From positions 1-64,000 of the forward strand of contig CAKRJH010000009.1 of NCBI GenBank assembly GCA_934351255.1: a DNA stretch of 64,000 nucleotides, in the 5' to 3' direction. The notes under the pieces were generated by a model. The model saw nothing but the letters and a program-made list of their open reading frames with translations. It did no database searches and was not told the origin of the DNA. The stretch comes from an uncultured Lachnospiraceae bacterium. Lineage in GTDB: Bacteria > Bacillota > Clostridia > Lachnospirales > Lachnospiraceae. Below, piece after piece: positions 42,216 to 50,655 of the stretch. Within the stretch, counting starts at the first letter, position 1, and each line of letters begins with the position of its first letter. Position numbers and translations under genes: made by a program.

Positions 42216-43070
42216 ATGAAAGCTTCTATACAACTGGGACGAACCCAGGAACTGATCGTGGTCAAGACCACGGATTTCGGCGTGTATCTGAACACCGCCA
42301 CCGGCGAAGATAAGAACCGCATCCTCCTTCCCAAGGCACAGGTTCCCAAGGGCACCCAGATCGGTGACGCACTGAATGTCTTTGTCTATAAAGATTCCGA
42401 AGACCGTCCTATCGCTACCACTCTGGAACCGGAACTGGAACTGGGACAGGTTGCCAGACTGATCGTCAAGCAGGTCACCCGCATCGGCGCCTTTCTGGAA
42501 TGGGGTCTTTCCAAGGATCTGCTGCTGCCCTTCCGCGAACAGCTTTATCCGGTCAAGGAGGGGGATGCCGTACTGGTTGCCCTGTATCTGGACAAGAGTG
42601 AGCGCCTCTGCGCCACCATGCACGTCTATCACCACCTGAAAAATGACTCGGATTACCAGAAAGATGATGAGGTCTTTGGCCGTGTCTACGAGATCAGTGA
42701 CAACTTCGGTGTATTTGTCGCTGTCGATGACCGGTATTCCGCACTGATCCCCAAAAAGGAAGTATTTGAGAACTACCGTATCAATCAGCCGGTCTATGCC
42801 AGAGTCGCGCAGGTGATGGAGGATGGCCGTCTCACCCTGAGTGTCAAGAAAAAGATTCCGGAGCAGCTCAGTGAAGATGCCGCATTGATCCTTGATATGC
42901 TCGAGGAGGCCGGCGGATTTCTTCCGTACCATGACAAGAGCGCACCGGAAGCGATCAAGGCCAAATTCCACATGAGCAAAGCAGCCTACAAACGCGCCAT
43001 TGGCAATCTGATGAAAAAAAGGCAGATCACCATCTCAGAAGATGGCATCCGCCTTGCATCTCAATCCTGA
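42216..43070 (+). CDS. cvfB: CvfB-like S1 RNA-binding protein
   Basis: Protein of the CvfB/YitL family, about 284 residues. Three S1-type beta-barrel domains are arranged in a row: the first around 1-65 (QELIVVKTTDFGVYLNT), the second about 70-130 (LGQVARLIVKQVTRIGAFLEWG) and the third about 145-210 (VFGRVYEISDNFGVFVAVD). A winged helix (about 220-284) closes the protein. Staphylococcal CvfB affects virulence gene expression through RNA. The ATG at 42216 has GGAG six bases ahead. It is the only plus-strand gene in this area and ends 28 bases from the oppositely oriented accA, with no clear hairpin between. Confidence 0.9.
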   Translation: MKASIQLGRTQELIVVKTTDFGVYLNTATGEDKNRILLPKAQVPKGTQIGDALNVFVYKDSEDRPIATTLEPELELGQVARLIVKQVTRIGAFLEWGLSKDLLLPFREQLYPVKEGDAVLVALYLDKSERLCATMHVYHHLKNDSDYQKDDEVFGRVYEISDNFGVFVAVDDRYSALIPKKEVFENYRINQPVYARVAQVMEDGRLTLSVKKKIPEQLSEDAALILDMLEEAGGFLPYHDKSAPEAIKAKFHMSKAAYKRAIGNLMKKRQITISEDGIRLASQS

Positions 43071-43098
43071 TATCATATAATGTTGGGGAATACGATTT

Positions 43099-43905
43099 TT
43101 ATTCTGTTTCCTCTATATAAGAGCCGTACTGACGAAATCTCTGATACCTCGCCTCGAGAAGCTGCTTCGTCGAAAGAGCAAGCAGACCGGGCAGGGTATC
43201 CGTCAGTGCTTTTTTTATGTCCTGTGCCGTCTCCGGCAGATGATGCTCCAGACCGTCAACAGGTTCCGGAAATATCCGGTCAGCCACATGATTTTGCATC
43301 AGATCGGCCGCTGTCATCTTCATGCGCTGTGCCGCCTCCGCCGTCCGGGAAGAATCTCTCCACAGAATACTTGCAAAACCCTCAGGGGATAAGATCGAAT
43401 AAACGCTGTGTTCCAGCATCCATACCTGATCCGACACTGCCAGGGCCAATGCACCACCGCTTCCCCCCTCGCCGGTAAAGATACTGATGACCGGCGTGGC
43501 AAGCCGTGACATTTCCATGAGATTACGTGCGATCGCCTCGCCCTGTCCGCGCTGCTCCGCGCCAATCCCACAGTACGCACCCGCAGTATTGATAAGAGTT
43601 ACCACAGGGCGGCGGAATTTTTCTGCCTGTTTCATCAGACGCAGTGCCTTGCGATATCCCTCCGGGTTTGGAGACCCGAAGTTGGCAGCCATATTTTCTT
43701 CGAGATTATGTCCTTTCTGGATACCGATCACCGTCACCGGCTGTCTGCCGAGCAATGCAATGCCACCGACTACCGCACCATCGTCACCGTACAGGCGGTC
43801 TCCTTTCATCTCCAGAAAATCCGTAAAGATCTCCGCGATAAATTCACGGGCATTAGGCCGTTCTACCCGTCTGGCAATATTGACTGAATCCATTGCCTGC
43901 TTCAC
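43099..43905 (-). CDS. accA: Acetyl-CoA carboxylase carboxyltransferase, alpha subunit
   Basis: Half of the carboxyltransferase that moves the carboxyl group from biotin to acetyl-CoA, making malonyl-CoA. 268 residues, shorter than the E. coli form because the N-terminal helical extension is reduced, as is common in Clostridia. Crotonase-fold motifs are NFGSPNPEGYRKALRLM, TLINTAGAYCGIGAEQRGQGEAIA and FTGEGGSGGALALAVSDQVWM. The start is GTG at 43905, overlapping the accD stop in a four-base GTGA, which supports coupled translation of the two subunits. Last gene of the fatty-acid cluster. Confidence 0.95.
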   Translation of the reverse strand: MKQAMDSVNIARRVERPNAREFIAEIFTDFLEMKGDRLYGDDGAVVGGIALLGRQPVTVIGIQKGHNLEENMAANFGSPNPEGYRKALRLMKQAEKFRRPVVTLINTAGAYCGIGAEQRGQGEAIARNLMEMSRLATPVISIFTGEGGSGGALALAVSDQVWMLEHSVYSILSPEGFASILWRDSSRTAEAAQRMKMTAADLMQNHVADRIFPEPVDGLEHHLPETAQDIKKALTDTLPGLLALSTKQLLEARYQRFRQYGSYIEETE

Positions 43906-44783
43906 GATTCCGACACCTCCTTTTTGCTGTGCATAGCCAGAAGAAGTCCCAATTCCTGGCGCAGTTTTCTGCGGTGAACGATACGGTCCACAAAGCCATG
44001 TTCCACCTGAAACTCTGCACGCTGGAATCCCTCCGGCAGTTCCTGGTGGATCGTCCCCTTGATCACACGCTGGCCCGCAAATCCGATCAATGCCTTTGGC
44101 TCAGCCAGAATAATGTCTCCCAGCATAGCAAAGCTGGCGGTGACTCCTCCTGTCGTCGGATCGGTCAAAACCGTGATGTATAAAAGCCCTGCATCATCGT
44201 GCCGGCCCAGTGCCTCGGACACCTTGGCCATCTGCATCAGGGAGAGGATCCCCTCCTGCATTCTGGCACCTCCCGATGTCGTAAAGATAATAACCGGCAA
44301 TTTCTTTCGTGTGGCAGTCTCCACCGCCCGCGTGATCTTTTCGCCCACGACCGATCCCATGCTTCCCATCATAAAATGACTGTCCATAATGGCGAGCACC
44401 GTCTCCTGTCCACATATCGTTCCAATCCCGGTCACCACAGCTTCCGTCTGTCCGGACTTTTCCTGTGCCTTGCGGATCACCTGATCATACTGAGGATAGT
44501 CCATCGGATTTTGCGGAGCCATATGTGCATCCATCTCCTTAAAACTGCCCTCATCACAAAGAATCCGTATCCTTTCCTGCGGACTCATCCGAAAATGAGC
44601 ATCACAGGCAGGGCATAATTTATAAGGGCCCACTTCCTTTCGATAGATAATGGACTTGCAGGTATTGCACTTGATCCACATTCCATCCGGGATGGAAGGC
44701 TCCGGTGCCTTCTTCTTTCTGGTATTCTTCCTGCCCTCTTTGGGCGTCAGGACAAAATACTCTCTCTTTCCAAATAGATTCAA
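43902..44783 (-). CDS. accD: Acetyl-CoA carboxylase carboxyltransferase, beta subunit
   Basis: 293 residues. A four-cysteine zinc ribbon at about 38-60 (CNTCKSIIYRKEV then CPACDAHFRM) precedes the crotonase-fold domain. That domain carries GTICGQETVLAIMDSHFMMGSMGSVVGEKI, SGGARMQEGILSLMQM and TGGVTASFAMLGDI. With AccA it forms the heterotetrameric carboxyltransferase; the zinc ribbon can also bind its own mRNA in E. coli. The start is TTG at 44783, eight bases after AGGAGG. It lies 16 bases after accC. Confidence 0.96.
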   Translation of the reverse strand: MNLFGKREYFVLTPKEGRKNTRKKKAPEPSIPDGMWIKCNTCKSIIYRKEVGPYKLCPACDAHFRMSPQERIRILCDEGSFKEMDAHMAPQNPMDYPQYDQVIRKAQEKSGQTEAVVTGIGTICGQETVLAIMDSHFMMGSMGSVVGEKITRAVETATRKKLPVIIFTTSGGARMQEGILSLMQMAKVSEALGRHDDAGLLYITVLTDPTTGGVTASFAMLGDIILAEPKALIGFAGQRVIKGTIHQELPEGFQRAEFQVEHGFVDRIVHRRKLRQELGLLLAMHSKKEVSES

Positions 44784-44799
44784 GACCGATTCCTCCTAA

Positions 44800-46164
44800 C
44801 TACTGTTCCGTCTGCGCCGCAAGCACCTTTTCTTCCAGAAATGAGGTGTTAAACTGTCCTTTGATAAAATCCGGGTGCATCAGGATCCGATTCTGAAAGC
44901 CCATGTTGGTATCCACGCCATCCAGAATAAATTCATAGAGAGACCTCCGCATCTTGGCGATCGCCTCCTGTCTGGTCTTGCCGTGCACAATCACCTTTGC
45001 GATCATGGAATCGTAATATGGTGGGATCTCATAGCCCTCATACACCGCCGTATCCACACGCACTCCCAGTCCACCGCCCGGCAGCATCAAAAAATCGATC
45101 GTGCCGGGACACGGTGCAAATCCCCTATCAGGATTTTCCGCATTGATACGGCACTCAATCGCATGTCCCAGAATGCGCACATCTTCCTGTCGTATTGACA
45201 GTGGTTCTCCGGCAGCAATCCGGATCTGTTCTTTGATAATGTCAACCCCGGTCACCATCTCTGTGACGGGATGTTCTACCTGCACGCGGGTATTCATCTC
45301 CATAAAATAGAACTCACGACTCGGTTCATCATACAGAAACTCCAGTGTTCCCACACTCTCATATCCCGCAATCTTCGCCGCCCGGACAGCGGCCCGGCAC
45401 ATGCGTGTTCTGGTCTGTTCGTCAATTGCCGGAGATGGTGATTCCTCCAGCACCTTCTGATTCCGGCGCTGCAAAGAACAGTCTCTCTCTCCCAGATGAA
45501 CCACATGCCCCTGCCGGTCTGCCAGGATCTGTACCTCAATGTGTCTGGCCTTCTCGATCAATTTTTCGAGATACATGGAATCATCGCCAAATGCCTGACG
45601 GGATTCCTGTCTGGCTGAATCCCAGGCTTCCGTCATCTCCTCAGGCTTTCTGACAATGCGGATTCCCTTGCCGCCGCCTCCGGCGGACGCCTTTAACATT
45701 ACCGGATATCCAAGATCCTGCGCCACCTCCAGCGCTTCCTCCAGGCTGTCCACCGTCCCATCACTTCCGGGAATCACGGGAACTTCCGCCTGTTTCATCA
45801 GATCTCTTGCGTGGGATTTATTGCCCATGGCATCAATCACCCCGGCCGGAGGACCAATAAACTGTATATTACACTCCTGGCACATTGAGGCAAAGGTGCT
45901 GTTCTCGGACAAAAATCCAAAGCCCGGGTGAATAGCCTGCGCCTTCTTCTCGACAGCAGCCGTCAGGATATTCGCCATATTCAGATAACTGTCCGCTGCC
46001 CGCGCCGGCCCGATACAGACCGCCTCGTCGGCCATCTGTGTGTGCAGAGCCTCACGATCTGCCTCCGAAAAGACCGCGACCGTGCGGATCCCCATCTCCC
46101 GGCAGGCACGGATAATGCGTACCGCGATCTCCCCCCGATTTGCAATCAATACTTTATCAAACAT
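44800..46164 (-). CDS. accC: Biotin carboxylase
   Basis: ATP-grasp enzyme that carboxylates biotin on AccB with bicarbonate. About 454 residues. The N-terminal domain starts FDKVLIANRGEIAVRIIRA. The glycine-rich ATP lid is KASAGGGGKGIRIV, and the active site shows EMNTRVQVEHPVTEMVTGVD with the catalytic Glu and Arg. The C-terminal part has GHAIECRINAENP. The ATG at 46164 follows GGGTGATG; the preceding gene fabZ ends at 46169, so fabZ and accC nearly touch. All four subunits of acetyl-CoA carboxylase are encoded in this cluster. Confidence 0.97.
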   Translation of the reverse strand: MFDKVLIANRGEIAVRIIRACREMGIRTVAVFSEADREALHTQMADEAVCIGPARAADSYLNMANILTAAVEKKAQAIHPGFGFLSENSTFASMCQECNIQFIGPPAGVIDAMGNKSHARDLMKQAEVPVIPGSDGTVDSLEEALEVAQDLGYPVMLKASAGGGGKGIRIVRKPEEMTEAWDSARQESRQAFGDDSMYLEKLIEKARHIEVQILADRQGHVVHLGERDCSLQRRNQKVLEESPSPAIDEQTRTRMCRAAVRAAKIAGYESVGTLEFLYDEPSREFYFMEMNTRVQVEHPVTEMVTGVDIIKEQIRIAAGEPLSIRQEDVRILGHAIECRINAENPDRGFAPCPGTIDFLMLPGGGLGVRVDTAVYEGYEIPPYYDSMIAKVIVHGKTRQEAIAKMRRSLYEFILDGVDTNMGFQNRILMHPDFIKGQFNTSFLEEKVLAAQTEQ

Positions 46165-46168
46165 GTCA

Positions 46169-46615
46169 TCACCCAATCATAAAAATAAATTCTGCCTGAC
46201 AGGCCACCTTGTCACCGACATAAGCCTTCCCCTGTCCGACTCCGGCACTGCCCTTCAGTTTCACGATCTCCACTTCAAACCGCAGGGTATCTCCCGGAAC
46301 CACCATCCTTTTGAATTTGGCATTTTTGATCCCACCGAAAAACGGGGTCTTCCCCTTGAATTCCTCCTGGGATAAGATTGCCACTGCGCCAGCCTGAGCC
46401 ATCGCCTCTACGATCAGCACTCCCGGCATCACAGGTGCTCCCGGAAAATGTCCCTGAAAATATGGTTCGTTCATTGTGACATTTTTGATCGCTGTCACAC
46501 TTCGTCCCGGTTCTATCTCCAGAATCCGGTCCACCAGCAAAAACGGCGGACGGTGTGGGATGATTTCCATGATCTGCTGTATATCCAATGATGTGTTTTC
46601 TGATGTGTTGTCCAT
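46169..46615 (-). CDS. fabZ: 3-hydroxyacyl-ACP dehydratase
   Basis: Hot-dog-fold dehydratase that removes water from 3-hydroxyacyl-ACP to give trans-2-enoyl-ACP. 148 residues. IMEIIPHRPPFLLVDRI is the usual start. The catalytic His and Glu are in YFQGHFPGAPVMPGVLIVEAMAQ. No FabA-type isomerase is present in the cluster, so FabZ is the only dehydratase here. AAGGAGG precedes the ATG. It sits between accB and accC as in other Clostridia. Confidence 0.97.
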   Translation of the reverse strand: MDNTSENTSLDIQQIMEIIPHRPPFLLVDRILEIEPGRSVTAIKNVTMNEPYFQGHFPGAPVMPGVLIVEAMAQAGAVAILSQEEFKGKTPFFGGIKNAKFKRMVVPGDTLRFEVEIVKLKGSAGVGQGKAYVGDKVACQAEFIFMIG

Positions 46616-46658
46616 GTGCTGCCTCCTTTTTCTATGTCCAATTTTCAGGACACACGTT

Positions 46659-47153
46659 TTATACTACACGGAACAGATTTTGTCCGTACTCCACAAATTC
46701 TCCATCCTGCACCAGAACCTCGGCAACCGTTCCTTCCACATCACTTGGCACCTCATTCATAAACTTCATCGCCTCTATGATACAGAGAACATCTCCTGGT
46801 GCCACATGGTCTCCAGCCTTCACATAAGGTGGTTTATCCGGTGCAGAACTTGCATAGAAGGTCCCGACGATCGGAGACTTTACATAGACCCCTTCCGGCT
46901 GCGCGCTTCCTTCATTCTGTCCTGAATCTTCCCCAGATTCTTTCTCCTGTCCGACTGAGGATTCCGGCACACCGGATGCAGCCGGCATCCCACAGGCATT
47001 TCCGGCCATCGGCACAGCCACCGGTGCTGCCGGCACCGCAGAGCCGGTATTACGGCTGAATCTGACACTGACATTGTCCATGGAAAGATCCATTTCACGA
47101 AGATCTGATTCCTCAAACAAAGACATCAACTCTTTAACTTCATTGTAATTCAT
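46659..47153 (-). CDS. accB: Biotin carboxyl carrier protein
   Basis: Carrier subunit of acetyl-CoA carboxylase, about 164 residues. The first 35 residues are the N-terminal assembly helix region (YNEVKELMSLFEESDLREMDL). A flexible linker rich in Ala, Pro, Gly and Glu follows (about 37-88). The C-terminal 75 residues are the biotinyl domain, with the attachment lysine in EAMKFMNEV (about Lys130) and the thumb-like stretch FYASSAPDKPPYV. The ATG at 47153 has GGAGG ahead; the upstream TTG is discarded. It follows fabF by about 40 bases. Confidence 0.96.
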   Translation of the reverse strand: MNYNEVKELMSLFEESDLREMDLSMDNVSVRFSRNTGSAVPAAPVAVPMAGNACGMPAASGVPESSVGQEKESGEDSGQNEGSAQPEGVYVKSPIVGTFYASSAPDKPPYVKAGDHVAPGDVLCIIEAMKFMNEVPSDVEGTVAEVLVQDGEFVEYGQNLFRVV

Positions 47154-47195
47154 GATTACCAACCTCCATTTTACAGACGCAGTGTTTCTCGTTTC

Positions 47196-48437
47196 CTACC
47201 GGTCTTCCCATTTTTTGAAGCATAGCACTGCATTATGTCCTCCGAATCCCAGAGAATTGGACATAGCATATTTTGTCTGCGGTACTTCGCGTCCCACATT
47301 TGGAATATAGTCCAGATCACAGGCCTCATCCGGTGTATGGTAATTGATCGTCGGAGGAAGGAAGTCTTCCTCCAGTGCCTTGACGCAGGCGATAGCCTCT
47401 ATCGCGCCAGCCGCGCCCAGAAGATGACCGGTCATAGACTTGGTGGAGCTGACCGGCACATTCTTAGCCGCTTCTCCCAGAGCCTTTTTGATCGCTGCTG
47501 TCTCTCCCTCGTCGTTGGCGTGTGTGCTGGTTCCATGCGCATTGATATAGGAGATCTCATCCGGTGCGGCACCGGCTTCATCCATGGCCATCCGGATTGC
47601 TCTGGCTGCGCCGTCACCATCCGGACATGGTGCCGTAATATGATAGGCATCCGCTGTCACTCCATATCCGACGACCTCCGCGTAAATCTTTGCACCTCTT
47701 GCACGGGCATGTTCCAGTTCCTCCAGGATCAGTACCCCGGCACCGTCTCCCATGACAAAACCATCACGCTCCTTATCAAACGGACGGCACGCACTCTTCG
47801 GATCCGGATTATTGGACAGGGCGGTCAGATTCTGGAATCCCGCTACGCCGATCTCACTGATCGCACTCTCGGTTCCACCGGCAAAACAAACATCGAGATA
47901 ACCGTGTTTGATGTTGCGGTACGCCTCGCCGATGCAGTTTGTTCCACTCGCACAGGCGGTCACAATATTTTCGCAGACTCCCTTTGCTCCAAAACGGATC
48001 GCAATATTTCCTGCCGCCATGTTCCCGATCGTCATGGTGATAAACAGAGGAGAGACCCTTGCAGGCCCCTTTTCTTTCATTTTCGTCACCTGCTCCTGTA
48101 TCGTCACCAGTCCGCCGATCCCGCTTCCCACAATAACACCGACACGTTGTGCATCTTCCTGCTCCATGTCCAGTCTGCTGTCTTCAAATGCCTGTACAGC
48201 GGCAGCCATGCCATACACACTGTACATGTCATTTCTCTTCACTTCTTTTTTCGTCATGTACTGTTCCGGATCAAAATTCTTCACCTCAGCAGCCACCGTT
48301 GCCTTAAATCCGCTGGCATCAAACTTTGAGATCACATCGATCCCACACTTTCCGTTCCTCAATCCGTTCCAGTATTCCTCCACGGTATTTCCGATCGGAG
48401 TTACCGCGCCCATGCCCGTAACCACTACTCTGTTCAT
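47196..48437 (-). CDS. fabF: 3-oxoacyl-ACP synthase II
   Basis: Condensing enzyme that extends acyl-ACP with malonyl-ACP, about 413 residues. The nucleophile is Cys162 in NIVTACASGTNCIG. The two catalytic histidines are in INAHGTSTHANDEGE and KSMTGHLLGAAGAIEA, the Cys-His-His triad of KAS I/II. GFGGHNAVLCF is the C-terminal glycine loop. The ATG at 48437 follows GAGGAAACGACA. Placed 37 bases after fabG. As the only KAS I/II gene here it may also support unsaturated fatty acid synthesis in this organism. Confidence 0.97.
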   Translation of the reverse strand: MNRVVVTGMGAVTPIGNTVEEYWNGLRNGKCGIDVISKFDASGFKATVAAEVKNFDPEQYMTKKEVKRNDMYSVYGMAAAVQAFEDSRLDMEQEDAQRVGVIVGSGIGGLVTIQEQVTKMKEKGPARVSPLFITMTIGNMAAGNIAIRFGAKGVCENIVTACASGTNCIGEAYRNIKHGYLDVCFAGGTESAISEIGVAGFQNLTALSNNPDPKSACRPFDKERDGFVMGDGAGVLILEELEHARARGAKIYAEVVGYGVTADAYHITAPCPDGDGAARAIRMAMDEAGAAPDEISYINAHGTSTHANDEGETAAIKKALGEAAKNVPVSSTKSMTGHLLGAAGAIEAIACVKALEEDFLPPTINYHTPDEACDLDYIPNVGREVPQTKYAMSNSLGFGGHNAVLCFKKWEDR

Positions 48438-48474
48438 TGTCGTTTCCTCATCTCTTTCCATACACTACTGTTTC

Positions 48475-49203
48475 CTACATCACCATGCCGCCGTCTACAT
48501 GAAGTACCTGCCCGGTAATATAGCGGTTTGTCGCCAGAAAGACAGCTGCATCTGCCACATCTTTCACGCTGCCGCCGCATCCCAGCGGAATGGTGTTCAT
48601 GATCTGCTGCCGGATCTCCTCTTTGAGCACTGCCGTCATGTCCGTCTCAATATATCCGGGTGCGATCGCATTGCAGGTGATCCCTCTGGATGCCAGTTCT
48701 TTGGCCACCGATTTGGTCAGTCCGATCACACCCGCCTTGGACGCTGCATAGTTGGCCTGTCCTGCATTGCCGGACACTCCTACGACCGATGCCATATTGA
48801 CAATGCTTCCACTTTTCTGTCGAAGCATAACTTTGCTGACGTGGCGTATCATATTAAAGGTTCCCTTCAGATTCGTCCGGATCACCTCATCAAACTGTTC
48901 CTCTTTCATGCCAATGATCAGGGTATCCCTGGTGATGCCGGCATTATTCACCAGCACATCGATACTGCCCCATTCTTTTTTGACCCGGGCGGTAAAATCC
49001 TGCGCAAATGCAAAGTCTCCCACATCCCCGGCCACGGCCATACACTTTACGCCATATGCCTCAATCTCCCGAACCACGGTCTCATCGAGATGACTGTGGT
49101 AATTCAGGGCAATGTTGGCACCCTGCGCTGCAAAGGCCAGTGCCACGGCTTTGCCGATACCTTTGGCTCCGCCCGTGACGATCACATTTTTTTCCTGTAA
49201 CAT
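48475..49203 (-). CDS. fabG: 3-oxoacyl-ACP reductase
   Basis: NADPH-dependent short-chain dehydrogenase that reduces 3-oxoacyl-ACP, 242 residues. TGGAKGIGKAVAL binds the cofactor. NNAGITRD is the NNAG motif. The Ser-Tyr-Lys triad is in the GVSGNAGQANYAASKAGVIG stretch and the residues just before it. The C-terminus ends GQVLHVDGGMVM as expected. AAGGAGAT precedes the ATG. It lies between fabD and fabF with gaps of about 25 and 37 bases. Confidence 0.97.
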   Translation of the reverse strand: MLQEKNVIVTGGAKGIGKAVALAFAAQGANIALNYHSHLDETVVREIEAYGVKCMAVAGDVGDFAFAQDFTARVKKEWGSIDVLVNNAGITRDTLIIGMKEEQFDEVIRTNLKGTFNMIRHVSKVMLRQKSGSIVNMASVVGVSGNAGQANYAASKAGVIGLTKSVAKELASRGITCNAIAPGYIETDMTAVLKEEIRQQIMNTIPLGCGGSVKDVADAAVFLATNRYITGQVLHVDGGMVM

Positions 49204-49227
49204 TCTCTGATCTCCTTTTCTCCGGCC

Positions 49228-50166
49228 TTACGCCTGTGCAAGTTTGCTCAATGTCTTCTCCAGGGATTTCTGATCCTCCACATTCAGGATCGTCATCCCC
49301 TTCAGGGTTCTCTTGACAAAGCCACACAGGGATTTGCCCGGCCCCAGTTCAATATAAGTATCTGCTCCGGCTGCATTCATATTGCGCACAATATCCTCGA
49401 AGCGCACCGGACTCACGATCTGCTTCTCGAGGATCGGCACGATCTCCTGAGAGGATGCCACCACGGAGGCATCCACGTTGGTATAGACCGGAATCTCCAT
49501 CTCCCCAATCTCCAACTTCTGTAATTCCGGAGACAGCCGTTTTGCAGCCGGTTCCAGAAGTGGTGTATGGAACGGACCGCTGACCTTCAGCTTCACAGCC
49601 ATCTTTGCGCCCATCTCCCTGGCAATCTCTGCTGCCTCCTGCGCCGCCTGTGCGGTTCCGGCGATCACCGTCTGTCCCGGACAGTTGTAGTTGGCAGGGA
49701 TCACCAGTCCATTGCCCGACTTTTCCGCCTGTTCGCAGGCCTGCTCCACAAGTTCCGTATCCAGCCCGATAACCGCATACATGGCTCCCTGCCCCGACGG
49801 CACAGCCTCCGCCATGAATTTTCCACGCTTCTGAACCAGAGCCACAGCCTCCTCAAACTTCATCGCACCGCTGGCCACATATGCTGAATATTCGCCAAGG
49901 CTCAGTCCTGCGGTCATATCCGCCCGGATCCCATGCTCCTTTAATACTTCCATCGCCGCAATGCTCATGGTCAGGATGGCCGGCTGCGCAAACTCCGTCT
50001 GCCCCAACATCTGTTCATCCTCAAAACAGATGCGGGAGATCGAATATCCCAGCACCTCATCTGCGGTGTCAAACACCTTTTTGGCGGTCTCATAGTTTTC
50101 ATATAGTTCTTTGCCCATTCCGGCATATTGCGAACCCTGTCCGCTGAACATAAATACTGTTTTCAT
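49228..50166 (-). CDS. fabD: Malonyl-CoA-ACP transacylase
   Basis: Loads malonyl groups from CoA onto acyl carrier protein. About 312 residues. FMFSGQGSQYAGMGKEL opens the protein. The nucleophilic Ser is in TAGLSLGEYSAYVASG, and the catalytic His is in KVSGPFHTPLL. The ATG at 50166 has GGAAAGG ahead, and the longer upstream reading adds unrelated residues. In many Clostridia fabK lies directly before this gene; here the space between acpP and fabD is only about 210 bases and contains a hairpin and a possible promoter, so fabD may start its own transcript. Confidence 0.96.
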   Translation of the reverse strand: MKTVFMFSGQGSQYAGMGKELYENYETAKKVFDTADEVLGYSISRICFEDEQMLGQTEFAQPAILTMSIAAMEVLKEHGIRADMTAGLSLGEYSAYVASGAMKFEEAVALVQKRGKFMAEAVPSGQGAMYAVIGLDTELVEQACEQAEKSGNGLVIPANYNCPGQTVIAGTAQAAQEAAEIAREMGAKMAVKLKVSGPFHTPLLEPAAKRLSPELQKLEIGEMEIPVYTNVDASVVASSQEIVPILEKQIVSPVRFEDIVRNMNAAGADTYIELGPGKSLCGFVKRTLKGMTILNVEDQKSLEKTLSKLAQA

Positions 50167-50375
50167 CGTTTTTCTGCCTTTCCAGACGCTGCCTCCGGCC
50201 GGTGGCAGACGCATTTTCTTGGTCTCCCATGATCTGTTTTTTCATATCTCCAAATCACAGGGTCAGTCAATCTATCTGATGTAGTTTCTGACTCTACATT
50301 TCCCGAAAACGCAACGACGTCCCCAAAAGGGACGCCGTTATGCATTCCCGTATTCTTTTGTAAGAATACACAGGA
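50167..50375 (-). promoter_or_regulatory. acpP-fabD spacer with hairpin and possible promoter
   Basis: An eleven-base stem (50313-50323 with 50329-50339, one G-U pair) with a five-base loop follows acpP by about 35 bases and is followed by TTTT after a short GC break, so it could act as a partial terminator. Further on, TTGACT and TATGAA at 18 bases form a possible fabD promoter. No enoyl reductase remnant is visible. Confidence 0.45.
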
Positions 50376-50597
50376 TTACTGATTCTTCTCCACCAGATTT
50401 ACAACATCCTGCACTGTCACGATAGACTCCGGATCGTCGATAGATACACCGAACTCATCCTCGATATCATTGACAATCTGGAACAGGTCCAGAGAGTCTG
50501 CATCCAGATCCTCTTTTACATTGGTCTCTAATGTAATCTCGCTTGGATCCTTGTCTGTCTGCTCTGCAATAATGTCTCTAATCTTCTCAAATACCAT
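50376..50597 (-). CDS. acpP: Acyl carrier protein
   Basis: 73-residue acidic carrier that holds growing acyl chains on a phosphopantetheine arm. The attachment site is Ser35 in the LDADSLDLFQIV motif. Helix 2 after it (DLFQIVNDIEDEFGVSI) is the usual recognition helix for the synthase enzymes. AGGAGG lies seven bases ahead of the ATG. It is located about 60 bases after fabH and likely shares its promoter. The downstream hairpin may keep acpP expression higher than that of the rest of the cluster. Confidence 0.97.
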   Translation of the reverse strand: MVFEKIRDIIAEQTDKDPSEITLETNVKEDLDADSLDLFQIVNDIEDEFGVSIDDPESIVTVQDVVNLVEKNQ

Positions 50598-50655
50598 GTT
50601 TTTGTCCTCCTAAATGATATATATTGACTGTAATTAAACAGTAACACACTTTCCG

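Noticed and set aside
42177..42971. A 264-residue minus-strand frame opposite cvfB
   Set aside because: cvfB has three S1 domains and a good ribosome binding site; the antisense frame is a shadow.
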